A stretch of 48,766 nucleotides of DNA from Jeotgalicoccus sp036782755 (GTDB lineage: Bacteria > Bacillota > Bacilli > Staphylococcales > Salinicoccaceae), in the NCBI GenBank assembly GCA_036782755.1, contig DAIPYL010000010.1, forward strand, positions 1 through 48,766, given 5' to 3'. The notes beneath the pieces are model-generated. The model was not told the DNA's origin and did not search any database. It worked only from the letters and a program-made list of their open reading frames with translations. Both the position numbers and the translations under genes were made by a program. This document shows, piece after piece, positions 39,984 to 47,680 of this stretch (position 1 is its first letter; the number at the start of each line of letters is the position of its first letter).

Positions 39984-41057
39984 ATGGAACTGTCGAAAAA
40001 AACATTGGAAAGAATGAAGGCTTTAACAGAACTGCACGGAGCACCTGGATTTGAAGATAAAGTAAGAGATTATATGAGAACAGAACTGTCGGAACATGCT
40101 GATGAAATTATTCAGGACGGTCTCGGCGGTATTTTTGCAGTGAAGAAGAGTAAAAAAGAAAACGCTCCGAAAGTTCTCGTTGCAGCACATATGGACGAAG
40201 TCGGCTTTATGGTTACTGAACTGACGGACAATGGATTTCTTAAATTCACTCCGCTTGGCGGCTGGCCGACAGATGTGCTTTTAAGCCAGCGCTTCTCAGT
40301 GCGTACTGCATCTGACGAAGAAATTACAGGTGTAATCGGCAGTGTGCCGGTGCACTTCAGAAGAGGCGACAACAAAGAAACTAAAATATCTGATATGCTC
40401 CTTGATGTCGGGGCTGATTCAAAAGAAGAGCTTCTTGAGATGGGTATTAACCTCGGAGATTCAATCGTTCCTAAAGTTGATTTTCAGGTTCTTAAAAATG
40501 AGAAGAAATTACTCGCTAAAGCGTGGGATAACAGATACGGATGTCTGATTGCAATCGAAGCACTGGAGTCACTGAAAGACACTGAGCTGGACTGCGATCT
40601 GTATATCGGTGCAAACGTGCAGGAGGAAGTCGGTCTGCGCGGCGCGAAAGCGAGCGCAAATATGATTGAGCCGGATATTGCATTTGTCGTTGACTGTTCA
40701 CCGGCAAATGACATGATGGGCAAAAAAGACGACCTTGGCAAGCTCGGTGAAGGTACATTGCTGCGTCTATTTGACCGCACGATGATTCTCGCACCGAAGA
40801 TGCGTCAGTTCCTGCTCGATACAGCCAAAGAATCGGATGTTAAATATCAGTACTACCATTCACCGGGCGGCACGGATGCAGGAAGTATTCACGTGTCAGG
40901 CGACGGTGTGCCGTCGGCTGTAGTTGGAATCTGTTCACGTTATATCCACACAGCGAATTCAATTATTAATTATGAAGACTATTTCCATGCACATAATTTA
41001 TTAACATCGCTGATTAAAAATGTAAATAATGAAACTGTAGATGGAATCCGGGGGTAA
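39984..41057 (+). CDS. M42-family aminopeptidase (YtoP-like)
   Basis: A 357-residue cobalt/zinc aminopeptidase of family M42 (glutamyl/deblocking aminopeptidase, TET-type), trimming peptides in the cytosol as a large oligomer. Ligands: AAHMDEVGFM (His, Asp), AKAWDNRYGC (bridging Asp), NVQEEVGLRGA (catalytic and metal Glu), VVDCSPAND (Asp), and SRYIHTANSI (His). HSPGGTDAGSIH is the typical late block. RBS AAAAGGGG before ATG 39984. The PTS IIC gene follows after 3 bases, making an operon that continues to ytpQ. Confidence 0.9.
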   Translation: MELSKKTLERMKALTELHGAPGFEDKVRDYMRTELSEHADEIIQDGLGGIFAVKKSKKENAPKVLVAAHMDEVGFMVTELTDNGFLKFTPLGGWPTDVLLSQRFSVRTASDEEITGVIGSVPVHFRRGDNKETKISDMLLDVGADSKEELLEMGINLGDSIVPKVDFQVLKNEKKLLAKAWDNRYGCLIAIEALESLKDTELDCDLYIGANVQEEVGLRGAKASANMIEPDIAFVVDCSPANDMMGKKDDLGKLGEGTLLRLFDRTMILAPKMRQFLLDTAKESDVKYQYYHSPGGTDAGSIHVSGDGVPSAVVGICSRYIHTANSIINYEDYFHAHNLLTSLIKNVNNETVDGIRG

Positions 41058-41060
41058 GCC

Positions 41061-42050
41061 ATGAAAAACATACTGCACCGCTGGTTTATAGAAGCGATGA
41101 GTTTTATGGCACTTGGTTTATTCGGAACATTAATTATCGGACTGATTATCAATACGGTGGCGACATATGTTCCGCCGCTCGCTGGTTTATCCGTAATCGG
41201 AGATACAGCACAGAGTTTAACAGGCGCTGCAATCGGTGTGGCAATTGCCTACGGTTTAAAATCTCCGCCGCTCGTTATTTTTTCCGTGCTTGCTGTCAGT
41301 CAGCACGCATATGATTTAGGCGGGGCGGCTGCGAGTTTTATCGTCAGCTTAATCGTTATAGAAACAGCGAGACTGTATCAGCAGAGAACTAAACTTGATA
41401 TCATCGTCACGCCGCTTTTAACTTTAATTATCGGGCTTGTTCTTGCCGGTTTAATCGGTGAAGCAGTCGGTGGAGTAATGACAGGTCTCGGAGATATTAT
41501 CGTCTTCGGTACTGAACAGCAGCCGTTTATGATGGGTATTCTCGTCAGCGTTGTGTTCGGCATTACGCTGACAGCACCGCTGTCCAGTGCGGCTCTTGCC
41601 CTGATGCTCGACCTGAGCGGGGTGGCTGCAGGTGCAGCCGTTATCGGCTGCTGCTGCCACATGGTGGGACTTGCAGCGATGAGCTACAAAGACAACGGCA
41701 TATCCGGTGTTATTTCAATCGGTGTCGGCACGTCAATGCTGCAGGTTCCTAACATTTTACGCAATCCTTTCGTTATCGTGCCGCCGGTCATCGCAAGTGC
41801 AATCATTGCACCGATTATGACTGTGTTTTTCCCGATGGAAAACAATGCAGCGGGAGCAGGTATGGGAACAAGCGGTTTCGTCGGCCAGATTATGGCGATT
41901 GAAACGATGGGGCTGTCAATGTCCACTGTTATGCTGGTACTGGTGTTTCATATCGTTTTACCTCTAATTGTAACTCTGATATTCTATAAACTGTTTAGCT
42001 TTTACGGGTTTATTAAACAGGGCGATCAAATTATTAGTTTAGGTAAATAA
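41061..42050 (+). CDS. PTS IIC-like membrane protein (PTS_EIIC_2), no IIA/IIB partner
   Basis: A 329-residue membrane protein with about nine to ten helices of the EIIC_2 family. GLFGTLIIGLIINTVATY, GAAIGVAIAYGLKSPPLVIFS and VIGCCCHMVGLAAMSYKDNG (an unusual CCC at about 195-198) are visible. Family members are annotated as sugar permeases of the phosphotransferase system, yet no EIIA or EIIB gene lies in the window. It begins 3 bases after the M42 gene (GGGGG as weak site) and ends 15 bases before ytpQ. It may transport peptides-related or other solutes without phosphorylation (inference). Confidence 0.78.
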   Translation: MKNILHRWFIEAMSFMALGLFGTLIIGLIINTVATYVPPLAGLSVIGDTAQSLTGAAIGVAIAYGLKSPPLVIFSVLAVSQHAYDLGGAAASFIVSLIVIETARLYQQRTKLDIIVTPLLTLIIGLVLAGLIGEAVGGVMTGLGDIIVFGTEQQPFMMGILVSVVFGITLTAPLSSAALALMLDLSGVAAGAAVIGCCCHMVGLAAMSYKDNGISGVISIGVGTSMLQVPNILRNPFVIVPPVIASAIIAPIMTVFFPMENNAAGAGMGTSGFVGQIMAIETMGLSMSTVMLVLVFHIVLPLIVTLIFYKLFSFYGFIKQGDQIISLGK

Positions 42051-42065
42051 CACAGGAGGTAAATT

Positions 42066-42893
42066 ATGAATATATATAAAATGCGTGATCTTGTAATTGA
42101 AGGAATCACTGCAAAAAGAGATGACGTTTCGCATAAATTCGACCGTGAGAAAGAAGAACTGCGTGTTGAACGTAAAGATAACGGCAAGGGAATTACAATT
42201 GCTTTGGCAAAAGCGCTGAATAAAGCGAAGAATGATGATAAAATTATAGATGAACTTGTTTATTATATCGATGAATCCCTGGAGCGTATGGGCGAAGAAA
42301 ACATCGATGCGGCAACTGCGGCAATTTATCCTGTTGTCCGTGCAGCAAGTTTCCCGAAAGAAACTAAAGGCGGGGAGCCATTCATCATTACACCGCATAC
42401 GAATGAAACGAATATATATTATGCGGTTGATTTCGATAAGAGCTACCGTCTGATTGACGAAGCACTGCTTGAATCACTTGGCATGTCTGAAGAAGACATG
42501 AAAGTGCTCGCAGAAAACAATCTTCAAAATCTGCCGGTTGAAATTAAAAAACAGACGGTTCAGGAAAATGACTTTTACTTTATCAATCATAACGACGGCT
42601 ATGATTCGTCACGTATATTAAATACGGCGTTCCTGCATGAGATGCTGGGACAGACAGAAGGCGAAATGCTGGTCGGTCTGCCGCACCAGGATGTTCTGAT
42701 TATAGCTGACTGTAAAAATAACGTCGGCTACGACATTATGGCGCAGATGATGATGCAGTACTTTACAGAAGGCCTGACGCCGATTACATCACTGTCGTTT
42801 TCATACGACGGTACGAAGCTGCAGCCTGTATTTATTTTAGGGAAGCAGAAAAATTACAATAAAAAAACAAATAGTGAAGAAAGTAGTGAATAA
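42066..42893 (+). CDS. ytpQ: DUF1444 protein YtpQ
   Basis: A 275-residue protein of the UPF0354/DUF1444 (YtpQ) family, conserved in Bacilli between ytpP and ytpR; function unknown. Recognisable blocks are FDREKEELRVERKDNGKGITIAL near residue 20, VVRAASFP around 95, and VGLPHQDVLIIADCKNNVGYDIMAQM at about 210. No membrane segment. ATG 42066 follows AGGAGG. The ytpP thioredoxin-like gene that precedes it in other Bacilli is absent here. It ends 1-20 bases around the start of ytpR. Confidence 0.85.
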   Translation: MNIYKMRDLVIEGITAKRDDVSHKFDREKEELRVERKDNGKGITIALAKALNKAKNDDKIIDELVYYIDESLERMGEENIDAATAAIYPVVRAASFPKETKGGEPFIITPHTNETNIYYAVDFDKSYRLIDEALLESLGMSEEDMKVLAENNLQNLPVEIKKQTVQENDFYFINHNDGYDSSRILNTAFLHEMLGQTEGEMLVGLPHQDVLIIADCKNNVGYDIMAQMMMQYFTEGLTPITSLSFSYDGTKLQPVFILGKQKNYNKKTNSEESSE

Positions 42894-42894
42894 T

Positions 42895-43479
42895 GTGAGA
42901 CTCACATACAACGAAAATATCGGAGATGTATTACTTGTAACATTAAGAAAGACAGAAGACGTATCATATGAGCACAACGGTGATATTACTCTGATTAAAG
43001 ACGGCGATGAAGTAATCGGCCTTAACATTTTCAACGCTGAAAAAAACTTAGCGCTTGAAGGTGCTAATATTAATGACTATGAAACAATGGTGCCGCGCAT
43101 CAATGAATTGCTTCAGAAGAACGGCATTGAAGCACTTGAATTTGATCTGACACCGAAGTTTGTCGTCGGCAAGGTCATCGAAAAGGAAGCGCACCCGGAT
43201 GCGGATAAATTAAACGTGACAAAAGTGGACGTCGGTACAGAAGTACTGCAGATTGTCTGCGGCGCACCAAACGTTGATGCTGAGCAGAAAGTTGTTGTAG
43301 CACGTGTCGGCGCTGTAATGCCGGGCGGATTATATATTAAACCTTCACAGCTCCGCGGTGTGGATTCAAATGGTATGATCTGTTCTAAAAAAGAGCTTAA
43401 CTTAAAAGATGATGGGGTAAAAGGTATTTATGTTTTAGACGACAGCTACAATGTCGGCGAACCATTCCCGGTCGGATAA
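42895..43479 (+). CDS. ytpR: YtpR-type tRNA-binding domain protein
   Basis: About 194 residues: an N-terminal DUF4479 domain (to ~95) and a C-terminal OB-fold tRNA-binding domain like that at the start of PheT (VGKVIEKEAHPDADKLNVTKVDVG, IVCGAPNVDAEQKVVVARVGAVMPGG, SNGMICSKKEL). It may bind tRNA or act in trans in translation quality control, but this is unproven. Start is uncertain: GTG 42895 gives MRLTYNENIGDVL, matching family length and lying 1 base after the ytpQ stop; the frame is open to GTG 42874 inside ytpQ. Neither has a strong ribosome site, so coupling to ytpQ is likely. Confidence 0.87.
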   Translation: MRLTYNENIGDVLLVTLRKTEDVSYEHNGDITLIKDGDEVIGLNIFNAEKNLALEGANINDYETMVPRINELLQKNGIEALEFDLTPKFVVGKVIEKEAHPDADKLNVTKVDVGTEVLQIVCGAPNVDAEQKVVVARVGAVMPGGLYIKPSQLRGVDSNGMICSKKELNLKDDGVKGIYVLDDSYNVGEPFPVG

Positions 43480-43491
43480 AGGTGAGATTAA

Positions 43492-45177
43492 ATGACAAGA
43501 AGAAGACGAGAATTTAATAAGGAACGCCACGACAGAGACCAGACGAAAGAAGCATTTAAATTTCCTCTCGATATCGACAGTGATGTTACGGACACAGAAT
43601 CGGTTACTCCATTAGATTCACCGCCTGCTTATATCAGACGCCCGCAGCGGGAAACGAAATACAGTGCGTCAAAACCATCGGTTAAACGTCCGACGAGAAT
43701 GACGATTTCAAAAGCACGCCAAGTTCCGTCGGCAGTTTACGGTTCGAAAAAACCGGAACAGAGGGAACGGGATGAGCGTGAAATTTACCTTGAGAAATTT
43801 AAAAACTATAATTCTGTCATTGTGGATAAAATCGTGCAGGAACGTATGCAGCGTGAGAAAAAGAAAGACAAACAGAAGGTAAAAGAACAGCAGCGCCGTG
43901 CTGAACTTGCGGCGCTGAAAAAGAAGCGGGATGCACAAATAGCAAACGGCGAACCGGCAGCCGAGAGGCAAAAACCGGCATACAGGAAAAAGCAGCATGA
44001 TACACTGAGTGTACTCGGCTCAAAACAGAATAAACTGCGCGAGAAGCAGCAGGCAGCGACCGGTAAACGAATCGGTCCGAATGTTACTCAGCCGGGCATC
44101 AATATGCTTGGCAGTGCTCAAGAACCGGATTACAAAGAACCGGACGCAGAACTCTGGAAACAGATTGATGATGCATTTACTAAATTGAATGTGGAAGGCC
44201 GTGTAATCAGCTATACTTCAAACGGCGTAATCGGCCGTTATGAAGTGAAACTGAACCACGCGTTCAGAGTCAGTAATATTCCGCGCCTGAATGCTGCATT
44301 AAAAGAAGAACTGAACCTCGATGAGCTTCGTATTATGAGCCCGCTCATCGGGACATCAAACATCGGACTTGAAGTGCCGCTTGAAAATGTGCGTCCGATT
44401 ACTTTCCGCACACTGTTCGAATCGAGCAGCTTAAAACTGCGCAAAAGTGATTACAAGTTTGTGATTGGTAAAACTGTGGATGATAAAATCTTCAGCTACG
44501 AACTGTCAAAAGCAGGGCACATTTTAATTCACGGCAATCAGCCCAACTACGATACAAATGTTATTGATAATATTCTTCTGTCGCTGTTAATGAATCATAA
44601 TTCAAGCGACCTGAAAATCGCCATTGCAGCAGAAGACGACAAGTACGACGGCTATTTGGATGTACCTCATTCTTTCGGCTCGAGAATTTCACCGGCCGAT
44701 CCTGAAGCATTGAAACTTTTCCTGCATGAGCTGAACGACCGTAGCGTGTCGTTCAGAAGAGCGCATGTCAGAAACATTCAGAGCTACAACAGCCGTGTAA
44801 AATTTGAATCGAAAAAAGCGACATTAGTAATTATCATCGATGATCTTGCAGCACTGCTCGAAAACAAAAACCCGGACGCAGTACGCGCCCTGATACAGAT
44901 TTTAAAACAGGGGAAACCGCTTGGTATTCATGTGATTGCAAATTACATGAACACTGATTCAAAAATCCGCTATGAACTTCTGCAGCTTCTGCAGACGAAA
45001 ATCGCATTTTACGATGCAGATAATAATGCAGTCGGCGGGACGGATGAACTGACACAGGGCAATGATGCACTAGCTGTCATTCCGACATCGAACAAACCGA
45101 ACCGTATTTCTATCGGCGCGGTGAATAGAACAGTTAAACAAAGTGTGTTTGATCACATAAAATATAATAATCGATGA
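43492..45177 (+). CDS. FtsK/SftA-like protein with a degenerate Walker A (probable pseudo-ATPase)
   Basis: A 561-residue relative of FtsK/SpoIIIE DNA translocases at the place where staphylococci and Bacillus carry the FtsK/SftA gene before murC. There are no membrane helices. Residues 1-210 are basic, low-complexity and partly coiled coil; 215-330 match the FtsK alpha/beta region; 340-530 match the motor. The Walker A, GATGSGKSV in true motors, aligns without gaps to GNQPNYDTN (348-356), so the lysine is D354. Walker B survives as LVIIIDDLA (445-452). The later TQRPSV motif is ANYMNT, and the DNA-reading gamma domain is missing. RBS GGTGAG; ATG 43492. Translocation seems impossible. Confidence 0.8.
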   Translation: MTRRRREFNKERHDRDQTKEAFKFPLDIDSDVTDTESVTPLDSPPAYIRRPQRETKYSASKPSVKRPTRMTISKARQVPSAVYGSKKPEQRERDEREIYLEKFKNYNSVIVDKIVQERMQREKKKDKQKVKEQQRRAELAALKKKRDAQIANGEPAAERQKPAYRKKQHDTLSVLGSKQNKLREKQQAATGKRIGPNVTQPGINMLGSAQEPDYKEPDAELWKQIDDAFTKLNVEGRVISYTSNGVIGRYEVKLNHAFRVSNIPRLNAALKEELNLDELRIMSPLIGTSNIGLEVPLENVRPITFRTLFESSSLKLRKSDYKFVIGKTVDDKIFSYELSKAGHILIHGNQPNYDTNVIDNILLSLLMNHNSSDLKIAIAAEDDKYDGYLDVPHSFGSRISPADPEALKLFLHELNDRSVSFRRAHVRNIQSYNSRVKFESKKATLVIIIDDLAALLENKNPDAVRALIQILKQGKPLGIHVIANYMNTDSKIRYELLQLLQTKIAFYDADNNAVGGTDELTQGNDALAVIPTSNKPNRISIGAVNRTVKQSVFDHIKYNNR

Positions 45178-45192
45178 AAGATTGGTGTAATC

Positions 45193-46494
45193 GTGAAGAA
45201 ATATCATTTTATCGGAATAAAGGGTGCGGGAATGAGCGCTCTTGCTCAGGTTCTCTATGACATAGGTCATGAAGTGCAGGGTTCTGATATTGAAAACGAA
45301 GTATTTACAGAAGGTCCTCTGCGTAAAAAAGGGATAAAAATATTGCCTTTTACAGAAGATAATATCGTGGAAGGCATGACTTACATTGCCGGGAATGCGT
45401 TTAAAGATGACCACCCGGAAATTAAAAAAGCTGTTGAGATGGGCTATGAAGTTATCCGCTATCATGTATTTTTAGCGGACTTTATGAGCAGCTATATTTC
45501 TATTGCCGTTACAGGCTCACACGGAAAAACGTCGACGACAGGTCTTCTGTCGCACGTGATGAACGGTGATGTGGAGACGACGTACCTGATTGGTGACGGT
45601 ACCGGATTCGGTCTCCCTGAAAGCAAATATTTTACGTTTGAATCATGTGAGTATAAACGTCATTTCCTGAGCTATTATCCCGACTATGCAATCATTACAA
45701 ATATTGACTTTGATCACCCTGACTACTTTAATGATATTTCAGATGTAGTGGATGCATTTAAGGAAATGGCTTCACAGGTGAAGAAATGTATTATTGCTTA
45801 CGGCAACGATCCTTATATCGGAGAAATTAAGCAGGAGATGCAGGATATGCTGACATACGGTATTGAAAGCGGCGATGATATCACAGCCAAAAATATCGAA
45901 GTGACAGAAGACGGCACTGTTTTTGATGTGTCGATAAAAGGCGAGCATTTTGACACGTTCAGAATTCCGATGTACGGGGACCACCTCGTGTTAAACTCAC
46001 TGGCAGTTATCGGCGTCTGCTATTTGGAAAAACTGGATATTACACTGATTAAAGAATCTTTCTTAAATTATAAAGGTGTTAAACGCCGTTTCTCTGAGAC
46101 TAAGCTGCATAACATGGTCATCGTGGATGACTATGCACACCACCCGAAAGAAATCGATGCAACGCTTGAAACAGCACGCAAAAAATATCCAAACCGTGAA
46201 ATCATTTCGGTATTCCAGCCGCATACATTTTCACGCACAGAGAAATTCCTTCAGGAGTTTGCTGATGTGCTGGCAACGTCGGATAAAGCATATATCGTTG
46301 ATATATTCGGCTCGGCACGTGAGGCAAGCGGCACTTTATCCAGCAAGGATTTAGTGGACTTAATACCGGGAGCGGAACTGCTGACAGAAGCAGATCTTGA
46401 ACGTCTCGATAAACATGCAGACGGCGTAATTATATTTATGGGTGCAGGAGACATCCAGAAATATGAGAAACGTTTTACGGAATTGCTTTCTTAA
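45193..46494 (+). CDS. murC: UDP-N-acetylmuramate--L-alanine ligase
   Basis: A 433-residue Mur ligase adding L-alanine to UDP-MurNAc, the first peptide step of peptidoglycan synthesis. The UDP-binding start HFIGIKGAGMSALAQVL, the ATP loop GSHGKTSTTGL (about 115), DFDHPDYF, the central YAHHPKEIDATL and FQPHTFSRTEKF are all typical. GTG 45193 follows the FtsK-like gene by 15 bases with only a weak site (TTGGTG), so it may be coupled to that gene. Cytosolic. Confidence 0.96.
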   Translation: MKKYHFIGIKGAGMSALAQVLYDIGHEVQGSDIENEVFTEGPLRKKGIKILPFTEDNIVEGMTYIAGNAFKDDHPEIKKAVEMGYEVIRYHVFLADFMSSYISIAVTGSHGKTSTTGLLSHVMNGDVETTYLIGDGTGFGLPESKYFTFESCEYKRHFLSYYPDYAIITNIDFDHPDYFNDISDVVDAFKEMASQVKKCIIAYGNDPYIGEIKQEMQDMLTYGIESGDDITAKNIEVTEDGTVFDVSIKGEHFDTFRIPMYGDHLVLNSLAVIGVCYLEKLDITLIKESFLNYKGVKRRFSETKLHNMVIVDDYAHHPKEIDATLETARKKYPNREIISVFQPHTFSRTEKFLQEFADVLATSDKAYIVDIFGSAREASGTLSSKDLVDLIPGAELLTEADLERLDKHADGVIIFMGAGDIQKYEKRFTELLS

Positions 46495-46522
46495 AAATAG
46501 CGCAAAGTTATATAAATTAAAT

Positions 46523-46548
46523 GTTTATATCATTGTGAATTAGGTTAT
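46523..46548 (+). promoter_or_regulatory. Candidate SigB promoter of ytxGH
   Basis: GTTTAT (46523-46528), 14-bp spacer, GGTTAT (46543-46548; five of six to GGGTAT), 42 bases before the ytxG start. In Bacillus subtilis the ytxGHJ operon is SigB- and SigH-controlled, which supports the reading. Confidence 0.5.
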
Positions 46549-46589
46549 GATAATTAAGAATACAGAAAAGAAATATTGGAGGCGTTAAA

Positions 46590-47063
46590 ATGGATTGGCA
46601 AATAGTATTATATATTGCCGCGGGTATTGCCGCGATTGCATTTTTAGTATTATGTATCGCAATTGCAGTTGTACTGTTCTCGGTTAAGAAAAATCTGGAC
46701 CACGTAGCCAGCACATTAGATGGACTGGATGGACAGATTCAGGGAATTACTCGCGAGTCAACAGATCTTCTGCACAAATCAAATCGTTTAGTTGAAGATA
46801 TTCAAGGTAAATCTGAAAAACTTAATGCTGTAGTAGATGCAGTACAGGGTGTTGGTTATTCTGTAACTAACTTAAACGACTCAGTCGACCGTGTAACGAA
46901 CTCAATTACGCATAACATCTCTCAGAATGAAGAGAAAATTTCACAGGTTGTACAATGGTCAAACGTTGCAATGGAAATTGCAGACAAATGGCAGGTAAGA
47001 CAGCAGCAGCGCAACAGAGCTTACAGTAAAGTCAATGTAGACGGACAGTCAGAGAATTTATAA
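46590..47063 (+). CDS. DUF948 protein (YtxG-like)
   Basis: A 157-residue protein with one N-terminal transmembrane helix (about residues 4-29, IVLYIAAGIAAIAFLVLCIAIAVVL in two hydrophobic turns) followed by a long coiled-coil region of methyl-accepting-protein character (HVASTLDGLDGQIQGITRES onward to ~125). This is the DUF948/YtxG arrangement, a general-stress protein in Bacillus. RBS TTGGAGG before ATG 46590. The YtxH gene follows after 34 bases, probably in one stress operon. Confidence 0.85.
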   Translation: MDWQIVLYIAAGIAAIAFLVLCIAIAVVLFSVKKNLDHVASTLDGLDGQIQGITRESTDLLHKSNRLVEDIQGKSEKLNAVVDAVQGVGYSVTNLNDSVDRVTNSITHNISQNEEKISQVVQWSNVAMEIADKWQVRQQQRNRAYSKVNVDGQSENL

Positions 47064-47097
47064 GTCTCAGTGATTGATTCCGGCTGGAGGTTAAATC

Positions 47098-47553
47098 ATG
47101 GAAACGTATAATAGAGACAGACATGTCAAAGGTGTCGAGAACTACGATGCTCAAATAGAAACATCGACCGGCCGTGACTTTACGGTCGGCCTCGCTCTTG
47201 GCTTATTCGCCGGTGTTGTAGGCGGTCTGTTTATCGCTCCGAAATCAGGCGATGCTTTAAGAGATGATATTAAGAAAATCCAGGACTCTGTAGTTAATGA
47301 ACAGAAAGATGGACCTTCACTCACTGACAAGCTCGATGAGAAGGTAAGCGATGTTAAGCAGATGGTTAAGGACAAAAAAGCTGAAATGGACGAGAAATCG
47401 AGAGTTAAGAAGCTTGATACTTCAATAGTTCAGGCTCAGCAGCAGGCTATACGAGATGAAGCTGCAGACAGTAATCTGGAGCGTCCGAATGTAGTCGATA
47501 TGTCTAAATACGCTGAGAAAAGCAGCGAAGAGTCAAAAAATTTAGATAAATAA
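47098..47553 (+). CDS. YtxH-domain protein
   Basis: A 151-residue YtxH-type protein: one glycine-rich hydrophobic helix GLALGLFAGVVGGLFIAPKSG (about residues 27-47) with the conserved APKSG end, then an amphipathic Lys/Asp-rich helix region resembling LEA sequences (DKLDEKVSDVKQMVKDKKAEMDE). Homologues are SigB-dependent general-stress proteins. GGAGG precedes ATG 47098. It pairs with the YtxG-like gene and ends at a terminator. Confidence 0.85.
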   Translation: METYNRDRHVKGVENYDAQIETSTGRDFTVGLALGLFAGVVGGLFIAPKSGDALRDDIKKIQDSVVNEQKDGPSLTDKLDEKVSDVKQMVKDKKAEMDEKSRVKKLDTSIVQAQQQAIRDEAADSNLERPNVVDMSKYAEKSSEESKNLDK

Positions 47554-47584
47554 TTCAGTCACATTGCGTGACTGAATTTTTTTG
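47552..47584 (+). terminator. Intrinsic terminator after ytxH
   Basis: Eleven-bp perfect stem (47552-47562 with 47568-47578), 5-nt loop, then TTTTTG. The stem starts at the stop codon of the YtxH gene. Confidence 0.9.
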
Positions 47585-47638
47585 TTATAAATTTGTTACA
47601 TATTCAGTACCATTCAGGCCGGAAATTTGGTATTATTG

Positions 47639-47654
47639 ATTAAAACGTTTACAT
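47639..47654. promoter_or_regulatory. cre-like CcpA operator upstream of ccpA
   Basis: ATTAAAACGTTTACAT fits the cre consensus WTGNAARCGNWWNCAW at every fixed position except G3 (T here). It lies 27-42 bases before the ccpA start, near the expected promoter, and suggests autoregulation. Confidence 0.5.
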
Positions 47655-47680
47655 TTTCACATTAGACTCGGAGGGATATT

